Shown here in pieces: positions 16,626-25,680 of a stretch of 64,000 bases of DNA. A program made the translations under genes and the position numbers. The notes beneath the pieces are model-generated. The model was not told where the DNA came from, did not search any database, and saw nothing but the letters and a program-made list of their open reading frames with translations. This stretch comes from Liquorilactobacillus uvarum DSM 19971 (GTDB lineage Bacteria > Bacillota > Bacilli > Lactobacillales > Lactobacillaceae): positions 1 to 64,000 of the forward strand of contig NZ_AZEG01000013.1 of NCBI RefSeq assembly GCF_001434935.1. The letters are read 5' to 3'. Each line of letters starts with the position of its first letter. The stretch's first letter is position 1.

Positions 16626-17348
16626 TTGGAGGAACAGACTATCGCCTATAGATTTTATGCGGTTGCGCGTGGGAGAAACACGGGAATATATACTGAATGG
16701 TCCGAATGTTTAAAACAAATTAATGGTTTTAGACAGGCAAGGTACAAGGGTTTTCAGGATAAAAGAGCAGCCAAAGAGTGGATCAAAACAGTTAGTACCA
16801 CAGAAAAACCGGCAGTAACTGATCATAATCAAGAAAAAAGAAATAGCATGTATGATTCTTTAGAAGCAGAAATTCGTTTGTGGACAGATGGTGGTTCGCG
16901 TAATCATGGAAACAAATTAGGACAGCATGTTAAAAAGGACGATAGGGCTGCATGGGCTTTCTTAATCGAGATGAAAGGGAAAAAAATTTCACGATCTGGT
17001 GGTGAGTTTGGGGCAACCAATAACAAAATGGAAGTGATGGCTCTTTTGCGTGCATTGACTTACTTAAATGAAAACCATTGCCAGGAAAAATCAATTTTAG
17101 CAACGTTAGATTCAAGATATGTTCTAGATGCAATTCAAAAAAAGTGGGTTTTCGGTTGGAAGAAACGTGGGTGGAAAACTTCTGCTGGGACAGAGGTTGC
17201 AAATAAGGAACTTTGGATGAAAATGGTGGCTATTCTTCCACAGTTTTCTCGATTGACTTTTCAATGGACAAAAGGTCATCAAAAAAATGAAGGAAATATT
17301 TTTGTGGATCAATTATTAAACCAAACGATGGATGAAATGGATGAGTAG
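16626..17348 (+). CDS. rnhA: ribonuclease HI with N-terminal hybrid-binding domain
   Basis: Cuts RNA in RNA-DNA hybrids. An N-terminal RNase H1 hybrid-binding domain (YRFYAVARGRNTGIYTEW) is joined to a type I RNase H domain with all four catalytic acids: D88, E136, D162 and D228, numbered from the TTG at 16626. The start is uncertain. The only good ribosome site, GGAGG (16628-16632), lies after that TTG and 8 nt before an ATC codon at 16641, which would give a natural N-terminus MAYRFYAVARG. No ATG, GTG or TTG lies at that point. Confidence 0.9.
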   Translation: MEEQTIAYRFYAVARGRNTGIYTEWSECLKQINGFRQARYKGFQDKRAAKEWIKTVSTTEKPAVTDHNQEKRNSMYDSLEAEIRLWTDGGSRNHGNKLGQHVKKDDRAAWAFLIEMKGKKISRSGGEFGATNNKMEVMALLRALTYLNENHCQEKSILATLDSRYVLDAIQKKWVFGWKKRGWKTSAGTEVANKELWMKMVAILPQFSRLTFQWTKGHQKNEGNIFVDQLLNQTMDEMDE

Positions 17349-17361
17349 GAGATGTTAATTG

Positions 17362-18057
17362 ATGAAAACAATAGTCATTGTTGCACATCCTCAGCTTGAA
17401 GATTCAGGTACACAGCGTTTTCTAAAAGAGGCAACGACTTCTCTTAAAAACGTTGAGCGGCATGAATTGAATATAAATAAGAAGGGGCATTTTGATACAG
17501 CGGCTGAAAAAGAGTTGTTAAAAAGAAAAGGGAGAATTATTTTTCAATTTCCTCTATATTGGTACAGTGCACCAGCAATTTTGAAGCAATGGATGGATGA
17601 GGTTTTCGATATAACAGATGCTGCATGGCTACAAGAAAAAGAGTTAGGGTTGGTTGTTTCATTAGGTCAGCCTTTGAGGGAGTATCGTCTGGGTGGACGT
17701 GAAGGTTTATCGCTTTCTAACCTACTGAGTCCCTTCCAAGCGTTTGCCCAACGCTTGAAAATGCAAATGATGCCACTCTTTATTATTGAACAATTTATTT
17801 ATCAAACTGAGGAAGAGCATCAGGAACTGTTGATTAAATATCAACAGTTCCTTGAACTTCCAATTGATTTTAGTTTCGACCAGTGTCAAAGTTGGTTTGA
17901 AGATAAGTTAAAGGAAATAATGGAAAAAAGTAGTATTGAAGACAGAAAAAATTTAAAAATGCTACTCGACAGTTTTGGGGAGCGGCATGAGCAACTAAAT
18001 GAATTAAAAAGGGAAGTAAGTTTAATAAGACGAGAGGATGGCTACTATGGAGAATAA
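17362..18057 (+). CDS. NAD(P)H-dependent oxidoreductase, flavodoxin fold
   Basis: About 231 residues. The N-terminus KTIVIVAHPQLEDSGTQRFL and the block IIFQFPLYWYSAPAILKQWMDEVF are typical of the KefF/MdaB/NQO-like family, which uses FMN or FAD to reduce quinones or other acceptors. The C-terminal 50 residues are helical and charged. I use the ATG at 17362; a TTG at 17359 is also possible, with AGGAG at 17347-17351. It follows rnhA closely and overlaps the next small gene. Exact substrate unknown. Confidence 0.85.
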   Translation: MKTIVIVAHPQLEDSGTQRFLKEATTSLKNVERHELNINKKGHFDTAAEKELLKRKGRIIFQFPLYWYSAPAILKQWMDEVFDITDAAWLQEKELGLVVSLGQPLREYRLGGREGLSLSNLLSPFQAFAQRLKMQMMPLFIIEQFIYQTEEEHQELLIKYQQFLELPIDFSFDQCQSWFEDKLKEIMEKSSIEDRKNLKMLLDSFGERHEQLNELKREVSLIRREDGYYGE

Positions 18058-18226
18058 TAATGATTGGCTTGCACAGCGTTTAGAAGAGCTATCGTTTAGT
18101 AGTACAGATTACAAAAGACGTGCTTTTTTCAAGAGCATGTATTTGAATGCTCTCCAACAACATAAGCGGATTGAACAGGCTCAAAATGAACTTGATGGCA
18201 GATTGTGGAATCCTAGTCGCTGGTAG
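18047..18226 (+). CDS. small charged protein, unknown
   Basis: A 59-residue soluble protein starting MENNNDWLAQRLEEL. The ATG at 18047 is preferred: GAGAGG sits nine bases upstream, whereas the in-frame ATG at 18038 directly abuts it. It overlaps the end of the oxidoreductase by 11 nt, indicating cotranscription. It is rich in Gln, Arg and aromatic residues and ends in NPSRW. I recognise no family. Confidence 0.55.
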   Translation: MENNNDWLAQRLEELSFSSTDYKRRAFFKSMYLNALQQHKRIEQAQNELDGRLWNPSRW

Positions 18227-18410
18227 GATAAGTAAGATTTTAGCGATTTGAAACGAATTTATTCAAAAAAGACATTTTCAAATGAATGAAGTTGTCTTTG
18301 AATGAAAATTGTCGTCCTTTTAATTTAAACATTTGTTTTATTTATGCTAAAATAATTCGTTTTTTTATTTGAAAACAAATTAAAAGTTCATCATTTATAA
18401 AAGAAACTCA

Positions 18411-18438
18411 TTGAAAGACGAATTATTTTTGCTATAAT
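18411..18438 (+). promoter_or_regulatory. promoter of the purine permease gene
   Basis: TTGAAA (18411-18416), 16 bp, TATAAT (18433-18438). The start would fall near 18445. That leaves a leader of about 28 nt, too short for a purine riboswitch, so the ATG at 18443 cannot be the start codon. Confidence 0.7.
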
Positions 18439-18472
18439 TAAAATGTTTAAAAAGAAAGGGAGTTTGTTGATT

Positions 18473-19933
18473 ATGAATAAGTTCTTCAAGCTTGAGGAGA
18501 ACAAGACGAATGTTACTACGGAGATTTTAGCGGGTCTGACAACTTTTTTTGCTATGTCATACATATTATTTGTGGCACCAAATATATTAGGATTGACAGG
18601 GATGCCAACGCAAGCAATTTTTCTAGCGACTATTATATCTTCAGCTGTTAGTACACTTATTATGGCTCTTTTTGCTAATGTCCCATATGTTCAAGCACCA
18701 GGACTTGGATTAGCGACTTTTTTTACGTATACAGTTGTTTTACAGTTAGGTTTCTCATGGCAGCAGGCATTAGCTCTTGTCTTTTTATGTGGAGTGATTA
18801 ATGTTATTGTCACTGTAACAAAAATAAGACGTTTGATAATCAAATCAATTCCTGATGTTTTACAACATGCTATTGGTGGTGGAATAGGTATTTTTGTTGC
18901 CTATATTGGGGTTAAAAACGCAGGCTTTCTTAAATTTATCACTGATAAAGACGGAATACTTTCTATTAATGGAACGGCGTATAATGCAGGAACGACGCAT
19001 TTCAAGGGAGGAGTTTCATCGATTGTTTCAAATAGTAGTGTAACTCCTGCGCTAATTAATTTTAATCAGGCTGCTCCTTTGTTAGCTTTGATAGGATTAA
19101 TCATTATGATCTTTTTGGTAGTTAAAAATTTTCGAGGGGCTATTTTGATTGGTATTGTCCTAACAACTATTATCGGAATTCCGATGGGGGTTACACACAC
19201 TGAATTGGCAGGCGGAAATTCATTAGGAGAATCTTTCCGGCAGTTAGGGACAACAGTTGGAGCGGCATTTGGGTCTAAAGGAATGGGTTCGCTTTTTGCT
19301 GATCCGGGACGAGTTCTATTGGCAATAATGACTATCTTTGCGTTCAGTCTGACTGATATTTTTGATACAATAGGAACATTCATTGGAACAGGGAAGAGGA
19401 CCGGCATCTTTTCGGCAAAAGATGAAGCTGAATTCTTTAACGGGCATGGTTTCAAGTCTAAAATGGATCGTTCGTTGTTTTCTGACGCTATTGGCTCAGT
19501 CATATCTGCGATTTTCGGGACATCTAATGTTACTACCTTTGTTGAAAGTGCTTCAGGAATTGGGGTAGGAGGACGAACTGGACTAACTAGCCTAGTCGCA
19601 GCGATTATGTTTTTGCTTAGCAGTTTATTAGCTCCATTTATTGCAATTATTCCAGATGTGGCTACTGCACCTGCTTTAATCGTGGTTGGTATCATGATGA
19701 TGGCTTCGTTCAAAAATATTGATTGGAATAATTTAGAGGATGCAATTCCGGCTTTTTTTGCTTCAGTTTTCATGGCTATATGCTACAGTATTTCTTACGG
19801 AATTGCAGCTGGTTTTATTTTTTACATTGGCGTTAAAGTTGCTAAAAACAAATTTAAAGAAATTCATCCGATGATGATCGTTTGTACATTACTGTTTATT
19901 TTGAATTTCATTGTGCTGGCATTAATTGAATAG
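18473..19933 (+). CDS. NCS2 family guanine/hypoxanthine permease (AzgA/PbuG type)
   Basis: Proton-coupled purine base importer with about 12-14 membrane segments, 486 residues from the ATG at 18473. Family features: MSYILFVAPNILGLTGMP in segment 1, YVQAPGLGLATFF in segment 3, and the loop DIFDTIGTFIGTG. AAAGGGAG provides the ribosome site; an in-frame ATG at 18443 is at or before the predicted transcription start. It is a single-gene unit with its own promoter and terminator. Substrate among adenine, guanine and hypoxanthine cannot be read from sequence. Confidence 0.92.
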   Translation: MNKFFKLEENKTNVTTEILAGLTTFFAMSYILFVAPNILGLTGMPTQAIFLATIISSAVSTLIMALFANVPYVQAPGLGLATFFTYTVVLQLGFSWQQALALVFLCGVINVIVTVTKIRRLIIKSIPDVLQHAIGGGIGIFVAYIGVKNAGFLKFITDKDGILSINGTAYNAGTTHFKGGVSSIVSNSSVTPALINFNQAAPLLALIGLIIMIFLVVKNFRGAILIGIVLTTIIGIPMGVTHTELAGGNSLGESFRQLGTTVGAAFGSKGMGSLFADPGRVLLAIMTIFAFSLTDIFDTIGTFIGTGKRTGIFSAKDEAEFFNGHGFKSKMDRSLFSDAIGSVISAIFGTSNVTTFVESASGIGVGGRTGLTSLVAAIMFLLSSLLAPFIAIIPDVATAPALIVVGIMMMASFKNIDWNNLEDAIPAFFASVFMAICYSISYGIAAGFIFYIGVKVAKNKFKEIHPMMIVCTLLFILNFIVLALIE

Positions 19934-19954
19934 AGGTAAAATTTAATAATTTTT

Positions 19955-19990
19955 AGTTCAAGGTCTAATCAATGACCTTGAACTTTTTTG
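19955..19990 (+). terminator. terminator of the purine permease gene
   Basis: AGTTCAAGGTC and GACCTTGAACT form a perfect 11-bp stem with an 8-nt loop, followed by six T. Confidence 0.92.
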
Positions 19991-20109
19991 TAATTAGGCT
20001 TATTTTAAATGGAGTGAAATATAATTTTGTTTATTAAAATTATTTTAATTTCACGAATATAAGAGGCCTTTTTAGTTTAGAATGATTAACCTTTATTTCG
20101 AAGTGTGAT

Positions 20110-21549
20110 ATGCTAAGACCTATGTTTAAGGGTTCGATTTTTGATGAGGTGATTAAAATTAAGCGCAAAAAAATATTAATTGCAGTAATAATAGGTATTA
20201 TAGGTATTTTTGTGGGAAGTAGTTACACGTATTATCGAATGACACATTTTAATAAAAATGTTGAAATAAATGGTATTAATGTTGGAGGCTTGAATAAGAA
20301 ACAGGCAACGAAAAAGTTAAAGAGTAAAAGTGTCAGTAATGATGTCTATTTAAATAATAAACTTTTTTACAGCGGCAAAAAAACTGTTTCAGGATTTTCG
20401 AGTCAAGACCAGCCTAAAATTCAAAAATTATTAAAAAAGCAATGGACTTTTTGGCCCTCCAAGAAAAGTGTCAGCTATAAGGCGATTCCAAGCAAAATGG
20501 GAAATTATCGTCAAAGAGAGATTCGAAATGCAGTTGCAGAAAAGCTAAAGAGTGAAAATGAAAAAAGAGAAAAAGCAGTTGATGCAAAGGCTGTTTTAAG
20601 AGATGGGAAAGTCGGAGTTGATAAAGCACAAAAGGGAAATCAATACGATATAGCACTGATTTTGAAATCATTTAATAAACAGAAATATGAACAGAATGTT
20701 TATTTAAAAAGCAAAATAGCGCAACCTCTGAGTGCAAAAAGCAAAACTGTAAAACATGAGAAAAAGATGCTTGAAAAATTGCTTGCTAAGAAAGTTGAGT
20801 ATACTGTTCAAAATACCAAATATGATTTTGATGCAAAGCAGGTCTTAAATGAAGCAACTTATGCAAATGGCAACTATCAAATCAGTCAAACTGGTATTAA
20901 TAAAAAGATTGATGAAATAAATAAAGCTCAAGCTACTTTAGGAAAATCAATCAACTTTAAAACACATGCTGGGAAAAGTGTAACGGTTGCTAGTGGGGGG
21001 ACTTATGGTTGGGCTATAAAAAATAGTGATGCTATAGCAAGGATTATCAGTGCTTTCAAGAAAAATAGTACGACAACGCAGCTGAATGCTAAGTCTGATA
21101 TATATGGCACAGGTTATTTAACTTACGGTACAGGATACGACAATACGACTAACGAAGGTATTGGAAATAGCTATGCTGAAGTGTCTATTTCAGATCAGCA
21201 TTTGTGGATCTACAAAGACGGAAAAGAGGTTGTATCAACGAATGTCGTTACTGGGAAAACCAGCACAAACGAAGATACGCCAAAAGGTCTGTGGTATGTG
21301 ATGTATAAAGAATCTCCTTCAGTTTTGAAGGGTAGTGAGTCTGGCAGTGAAAATTATTCAGTCAAGGTAAATTATTGGGCTCAATTCACGAATAGTGGCT
21401 GTGGATTTCATGATGCAAGTTGGCGTACAAACTGGGCAAGCAATGCTTATTTAAATGACGGTTCAGGCGGGTGCGTAAATACCCCTGTTTCTCAAATGAA
21501 GAGTGTCTATGACAACCTGTCACAGGCAGAAGCCGTGGTTGTATATTAG
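20110..21549 (+). CDS. L,D-transpeptidase with peptidoglycan-binding domains
   Basis: Membrane-anchored enzyme that forms L,D cross-links or attaches proteins to peptidoglycan. A basic N-terminus and one membrane segment (about residues 20-38) precede PG_binding_4-like repeats. The C-terminal YkuD domain carries the catalytic pair His434 (GFHDASW) and Cys455 (GSGGCVN). The true start is doubtful. A promoter-like TTAACC-N17-TATGCT with extended TG (20086-20114) would begin transcription near 20121, after the ATG at 20110. The best ribosome site, GAGGTG (20146-20151), precedes an ATT codon at 20158 that begins a typical KRKKILIAV signal-anchor. Confidence 0.9.
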   Translation: MLRPMFKGSIFDEVIKIKRKKILIAVIIGIIGIFVGSSYTYYRMTHFNKNVEINGINVGGLNKKQATKKLKSKSVSNDVYLNNKLFYSGKKTVSGFSSQDQPKIQKLLKKQWTFWPSKKSVSYKAIPSKMGNYRQREIRNAVAEKLKSENEKREKAVDAKAVLRDGKVGVDKAQKGNQYDIALILKSFNKQKYEQNVYLKSKIAQPLSAKSKTVKHEKKMLEKLLAKKVEYTVQNTKYDFDAKQVLNEATYANGNYQISQTGINKKIDEINKAQATLGKSINFKTHAGKSVTVASGGTYGWAIKNSDAIARIISAFKKNSTTTQLNAKSDIYGTGYLTYGTGYDNTTNEGIGNSYAEVSISDQHLWIYKDGKEVVSTNVVTGKTSTNEDTPKGLWYVMYKESPSVLKGSESGSENYSVKVNYWAQFTNSGCGFHDASWRTNWASNAYLNDGSGGCVNTPVSQMKSVYDNLSQAEAVVVY

Positions 21550-21596
21550 GTTACTAGCTAGTGATGACTAAAAAGCTTTCATGGAAACTTGATTTA

Positions 21597-21605
21597 TGTT
21601 AGAAT
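21597..21605 (+). promoter_or_regulatory. ssrA promoter, extended -10
   Basis: TG (21597-21598), one base, TAGAAT (21600-21605), eight bases before the mature 5' end of tmRNA. The -35 region is weak. Confidence 0.55.
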
Positions 21606-21613
21606 CGTGTCAT

Positions 21614-21978
21614 GGGGATGTTTTGGATTCGACAGGTATAGGTCGAGCTTGAATTGCATCTCGTAGTTGCGCGACGTAAAGACGCTCAGTTAAATATAAC
21701 TGCAAAAAATAATAACAATTCTTACGCTTTAGCTGCTTAATAACAGCTTAGCGTAGATCCGCCTAACATCGTCCATGTGTTGGTTACGGGTCTTAAATTA
21801 AGTGGACTTACGCCAGAGGCTCCCACCTGAAGTTGCTGGAAGAGAATAATCAGGTTAGTTGTCAATGCTGGCCATGCCATTCGGCGTAGTTGACAATGAA
21901 TTTCAAATAGAATGACTATGGGTGTAGAGGTTTAAGTGCCGATATGCTTGGACGCGGGTTCGAGTCCCGCCATCTCCA
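21614..21978 (+). ncRNA. ssrA: transfer-messenger RNA (tmRNA)
   Basis: Rescues stalled ribosomes and tags the nascent protein for proteolysis. The gene begins GGGGATG and ends CATCTCC plus a discriminator A; these ends pair as a 7-bp acceptor stem with one G-U. The T arm with GGTTCGAGTCC is near the 3' end. CCA is not encoded and must be added. The tag frame runs GCA at 21702 to TAA at 21738-21740 and encodes AKNNNNSYALAA, ending in the usual ALAA degron. It is a one-piece tmRNA, followed by its own terminator. Confidence 0.97.
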
Positions 21979-21992
21979 TTTAAAGCGTAAAT

Positions 21993-22029
21993 AAAAGAAC
22001 CCCGCAGGATCTTGCGGGGTTCTTTTTTA
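21993..22029 (+). terminator. ssrA terminator
   Basis: AAAGAACCCCGCA and TGCGGGGTTCTTT form a 13-bp stem with loop GGATCT, then T residues; strong and possibly bidirectional with the convergent ltaS. Confidence 0.93.
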
Positions 22030-22097
22030 TATAATTTATTATTATTTACTTAGGTTTTCTAATTAAGATAAGTGAGGAGCAACCAAAACGTCAGATT

Positions 22098-24260
22098 CTA
22101 ATTTGCATCAGAGGAGACAGAACTACTGCTACTTGCGTTGATCGATGATGACGCACTAGATTGATTTTCTTTATCCGAATCGGTTGTGTTCAGTTCAGGC
22201 GCATCAGAGTTATAGTCATCAATGGTTGTTTTATTGCCATTGCGTGACCAAAGACTGGTTGAACTTGTTCCAAGCTGTTTTTGGAGTTGAGTGATTTGAC
22301 CAAAATCATTTTTATAATTATAATTCTTGGGATTCACAGGTGTAAATCCATTAGGAATATAGAAACGCAATAGATTCTTATTGTTCAATGAATCAGAGAG
22401 TGATAACTCAGTATTAACCTTATTGCTTTCAGATTTGATCTTATTTGCCAGTGCAGTTGAAGGATGTGTTATTTGAACACCTGTTTTGTTATCATAGATG
22501 TTGCCGTCAACTACGGTGTAATTCGGAGTAACAAAATTTTCATTTCGGAATGCAACCACTTGATCATGCTGTTTTGAAAACAAATCTGTTCCAAATTGAA
22601 TATAAGAACTTGTATCTACTCCTACCAAGTGAAGTAAGGTGGGGAGCACATCTATTTCTCCACCATATTGTTGCTGAATCCCGCCGTTTTTCTGGCCTGG
22701 AATATGAATCATAAAGGGAACGCGCTGAAGCTGGGCATTATCAAAATCAGTCCAGGTAGAAGACGATTTGCCTAATAAAGAAGCCAGCTTTAAATTTCGC
22801 GAGTTAGAGATGCCATAATGATCCCCATAAAGAACAATCATGGAGTTATTGTATAAGCCGCTTTTCTTTAAGTAATCAAAAAACTCTTTGATTGATTGAT
22901 CAAGATAGTGCGCTGTAACAAAGTAATTATCCACGGAACTATCACCAGTATCAGCCGCTTTAAAATCAGTATTCTTTTTGTCTATTGTATAAGGAAAATG
23001 ATTTGAGACAGTAATGAATTTTGCATAAAATGGCTGCTGTAGTCGTTCTAAATACTTAACTGAGTCATGAAATAATAATTTGTCTTTAAGACCATATTCA
23101 GTGAGATTATTTGAATCAGTATTAAAATAACTAGAATCAAAGAAGTATTGGTAGCCTAGATTCTTGTAGACGCTGTTTCGATTCCAGAAAGAGCCTTTGT
23201 TGCCATGAAAAACAGCACTTGAATATCCTTCTGTTTGATTTAGAATAGCTGGTGCACCTTGAAAGGTATTGTCTGTTCCTAAAGCTGAGAACAAGGATCC
23301 TTGTGGCAATCCGTAAACACTTGTTTCTAACATGTTTTCCGCATCTGATGTTTTGCCCTGGCCTACTTGGTTGAAGAAATTAGCAAAACTGTAAGTCGAT
23401 TTATCATTGTATAGGCTATTTAAAAAGGGAGTAACTTCTTTGCCGTTAAGCCGATAATTGATCAAAAATTGTTGGAAACTCTCTAAATGGATGACGATAA
23501 TATTTTTGCCCTTTGCGATTCCATACATTTGCGAATTTGGCTTGGCGTAGTGCTTTTGTGTGAAGTTTAGAACTTTGTTCAAATCTGAGCTGCTTGCTTC
23601 ACTTCTAACGCGATTGTTTTTCGCAGTTTTGACGCCATCATAGAAAGTAAAAGCGTCAATTCCTAAGTATTTCACTAAGTAATTGCGGTCAAATGTGCGC
23701 GAAAGCAATTGTGGTCGATTAATTTCCCCAAGAGTAAGATTGAAAAAAATTAAAAATAGTGCGAAAGATGATACTGCAACAGCTTGTCTCTGCGGCAAGG
23801 GTTTTTTATCAAATTTAATGAAACGTGTCGCAAAAGCTAGTACAACAAAGATAATATCAATGAGCATAATAAAATCTTGAGGTTTCAGCAGTGCAAATGA
23901 ACTTGAACTGAGACCTTCTGAAACAGACGAATAACCAAAGATAACGTTAATTGTCATAAAATCGGTGAATTCGCGATAATAAATAACGTTAAAAAGAAGT
24001 AATGCCGAGTTAGCGATGTAGATCATAAATAAAATTAAATATGAAGGCACAGGTCTTTTTATATACAATGAGACACTGAAAAATAATAAAGTTGTGGCGA
24101 TAGGGTTAAATAACAAAACAGCGTATTGATAGAAACCTTCAACTCCCAGGCGAAAGTCAATGAGGTATACTAAAACTGTTTTTAACCAAAAAAGGAAAAC
24201 TAATAAAGAAAAAAAGCCCCAACGCGTACTTAGATAATTTCTTGCTTTTGATAGGAACAC
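22098..24260 (-). CDS. ltaS: lipoteichoic acid synthase family protein (LtaS)
   Basis: Polymerises glycerol-phosphate from phosphatidylglycerol onto the membrane glycolipid. Five N-terminal membrane segments lie within residues 16-176, then an extracellular sulfatase-type domain with metal ligand E260 (HLES) and the catalytic Thr304 in GQGKTSDAEN, followed by YGDHYG. The start is a GTG at 24260 with AAGGACGG upstream. At 720 residues it is longer than classic LtaS, with a C-terminal Ser-rich tail of about 25 residues. Its own promoter lies at 24302-24331. Confidence 0.93.
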   Translation of the reverse strand: MFLSKARNYLSTRWGFFSLLVFLFWLKTVLVYLIDFRLGVEGFYQYAVLLFNPIATTLLFFSVSLYIKRPVPSYLILFMIYIANSALLLFNVIYYREFTDFMTINVIFGYSSVSEGLSSSSFALLKPQDFIMLIDIIFVVLAFATRFIKFDKKPLPQRQAVAVSSFALFLIFFNLTLGEINRPQLLSRTFDRNYLVKYLGIDAFTFYDGVKTAKNNRVRSEASSSDLNKVLNFTQKHYAKPNSQMYGIAKGKNIIVIHLESFQQFLINYRLNGKEVTPFLNSLYNDKSTYSFANFFNQVGQGKTSDAENMLETSVYGLPQGSLFSALGTDNTFQGAPAILNQTEGYSSAVFHGNKGSFWNRNSVYKNLGYQYFFDSSYFNTDSNNLTEYGLKDKLLFHDSVKYLERLQQPFYAKFITVSNHFPYTIDKKNTDFKAADTGDSSVDNYFVTAHYLDQSIKEFFDYLKKSGLYNNSMIVLYGDHYGISNSRNLKLASLLGKSSSTWTDFDNAQLQRVPFMIHIPGQKNGGIQQQYGGEIDVLPTLLHLVGVDTSSYIQFGTDLFSKQHDQVVAFRNENFVTPNYTVVDGNIYDNKTGVQITHPSTALANKIKSESNKVNTELSLSDSLNNKNLLRFYIPNGFTPVNPKNYNYKNDFGQITQLQKQLGTSSTSLWSRNGNKTTIDDYNSDAPELNTTDSDKENQSSASSSINASSSSSVSSDAN

Positions 24261-24301
24261 GGCATGAACCGTCCTTTCCGATTAAATTCAACTAATGGTT
24301 C

Positions 24302-24331
24302 ATTCTAAACCATAGTTTAAAATGAAGTCAA
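24302..24331 (-). promoter_or_regulatory. ltaS promoter with inverted repeat
   Basis: On the minus strand TTGACT (24331-24326), 18 bp, TAGAAT (24307-24302). ATGGTT (24295-24300) and AACCAT (24308-24313) form an inverted repeat over the -10, a possible operator. Confidence 0.6.
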
Positions 24332-24432
24332 TTTACCCACAACATATTATAAAAGTTTTACAAAGTAATGTGCTTAGACAACTAATAATATAGTTAAAAT
24401 GATAGGATTTAGAGATAATTACCGAGCAAGTC

Positions 24433-24441
24433 TGGTATGAT
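24433..24441 (+). promoter_or_regulatory. extended -10 promoter of the rRNA methyltransferase gene
   Basis: TG (24433-24434), one base, TATGAT (24436-24441); no clear -35. Confidence 0.45.
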
Positions 24442-24487
24442 AAAGTGTAGTCCAGAATTTTTTGTATGCGAATAGGAGAACAAAAAC

Positions 24488-25663
24488 GTGAAATCAATTG
24501 AAATAACAAATGAAGCAGCTCGCAAGTATAAAGATGGGTATCCGAAATTAGGTATCAAGGATTTTGTTGCACCTTATCAAGGAAACGATGGTGAGATCAT
24601 CAAATTAGTTGTCAGAAACCAGTTTGTTGCATATGCATATTTAGGTAAACAGCGTAATAGCGATGGTTGGATACTCACGACAGAAGAAAAGTTTATTGAT
24701 AATAATTTCTTTCGAAAACTATTTACAATGGCACAGATCAAGAGGTCGTCGTTTTACTATTCTGATGAAACAAATGTGTTTCGTTTCTTTAATGGGGTTG
24801 GTGATGGTTTAGGCGGATTAACGATTGATTATTATGCCGGTTATTATGTTTTTACTTTTGATAATAAGGGATTATATCAACACCGAAATACACTTTACAG
24901 TGCATTTGAAGAAGCAATAAAGGATTCTAAGGGAGTTTATGAAAAACTGCAATTTAATGTTCAAAGGGATGCATTAAAAAATCGGCATGTAAAGGGCGAA
25001 ACTGCTCCTGAGACAATGGAAGTTATCCAGAATGGTGTCAAGTATCTGGTGTATTTAAATAGTGAAATCAATAATTTTGATCTGGATAAACGTGAATTAT
25101 TGGCAGATTTAAAAGCAAAATATTCCGCAGAAAAGATTGTCTTTTCTGGTTTTAGCCGTAATGGAGCTGTAGGAGCAAATGCGATGTTAGGTGGTGCCTT
25201 TAAGACGACAAATGTTGATCTGACAGCCAAAGCCAGCGATCGATTGAAAAAACAATTTTTAGCAAATAATATTGATCCAGAAAAACAAGAAATTCGAACT
25301 ATGGATGTTCAGGGATATCTAGATTATGCATTCAACCATCATATCGAATTTGATGTGACTTTTCTAGATCCTCCAGTATTTGTTCGTTCAAAGAAAAGAA
25401 CATTTAATTTGAGTAAAGATTATCCTGATTTAATACAAGCGGCGCTCAAAGCAACTAAAGATGGTGGATTAATGATTTTGACAGCCAATTCTGCGAGTTT
25501 GTCTTTGAAGAAATTGAAAGAACAACTTAGTGAAGTGTTTGCAGAAAACAACAGCAAATTTGAATTTGTCCAGACTTATCATTCACCTCAAGATTTTGCA
25601 ACATTAAAGCAATATCGCCAGAGTGACTCTTTCAAGGCGTTAGTTTTGAGAGTCCAACGTTAA
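24488..25663 (+). CDS. class I SAM-dependent rRNA methyltransferase (RlmI-like)
   Basis: A 391-residue enzyme of the RlmI/YwbD group, which methylates a 23S rRNA cytosine. Order of parts: a PUA-like N-terminal domain, a central EEHD-like domain (about 75-160), then a Rossmann methyltransferase domain with the SAM-binding segment VFSGFSRNGAVGANAM (weakly canonical) and the catalytic-type motif FLDPPVF. The start is a GTG at 24488, with AGGAG about ten bases upstream. Target base is inferred from the family. Confidence 0.85.
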   Translation: MKSIEITNEAARKYKDGYPKLGIKDFVAPYQGNDGEIIKLVVRNQFVAYAYLGKQRNSDGWILTTEEKFIDNNFFRKLFTMAQIKRSSFYYSDETNVFRFFNGVGDGLGGLTIDYYAGYYVFTFDNKGLYQHRNTLYSAFEEAIKDSKGVYEKLQFNVQRDALKNRHVKGETAPETMEVIQNGVKYLVYLNSEINNFDLDKRELLADLKAKYSAEKIVFSGFSRNGAVGANAMLGGAFKTTNVDLTAKASDRLKKQFLANNIDPEKQEIRTMDVQGYLDYAFNHHIEFDVTFLDPPVFVRSKKRTFNLSKDYPDLIQAALKATKDGGLMILTANSASLSLKKLKEQLSEVFAENNSKFEFVQTYHSPQDFATLKQYRQSDSFKALVLRVQR

Positions 25664-25680
25664 ATTTGCCCTATAAAGAC

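Noticed and set aside
18227-18472. Possible purine riboswitch before the purine permease
   Set aside because: The promoter TTGAAA-N16-TATAAT leaves a leader of about 28 nt only, and the purine aptamer core motifs are absent.
19066-19773. 235-codon open frame on the minus strand
   Set aside because: It lies wholly inside the purine permease gene, has a low-complexity Pro/Ala/Ile composition and no ribosome site; a shadow of the real gene.
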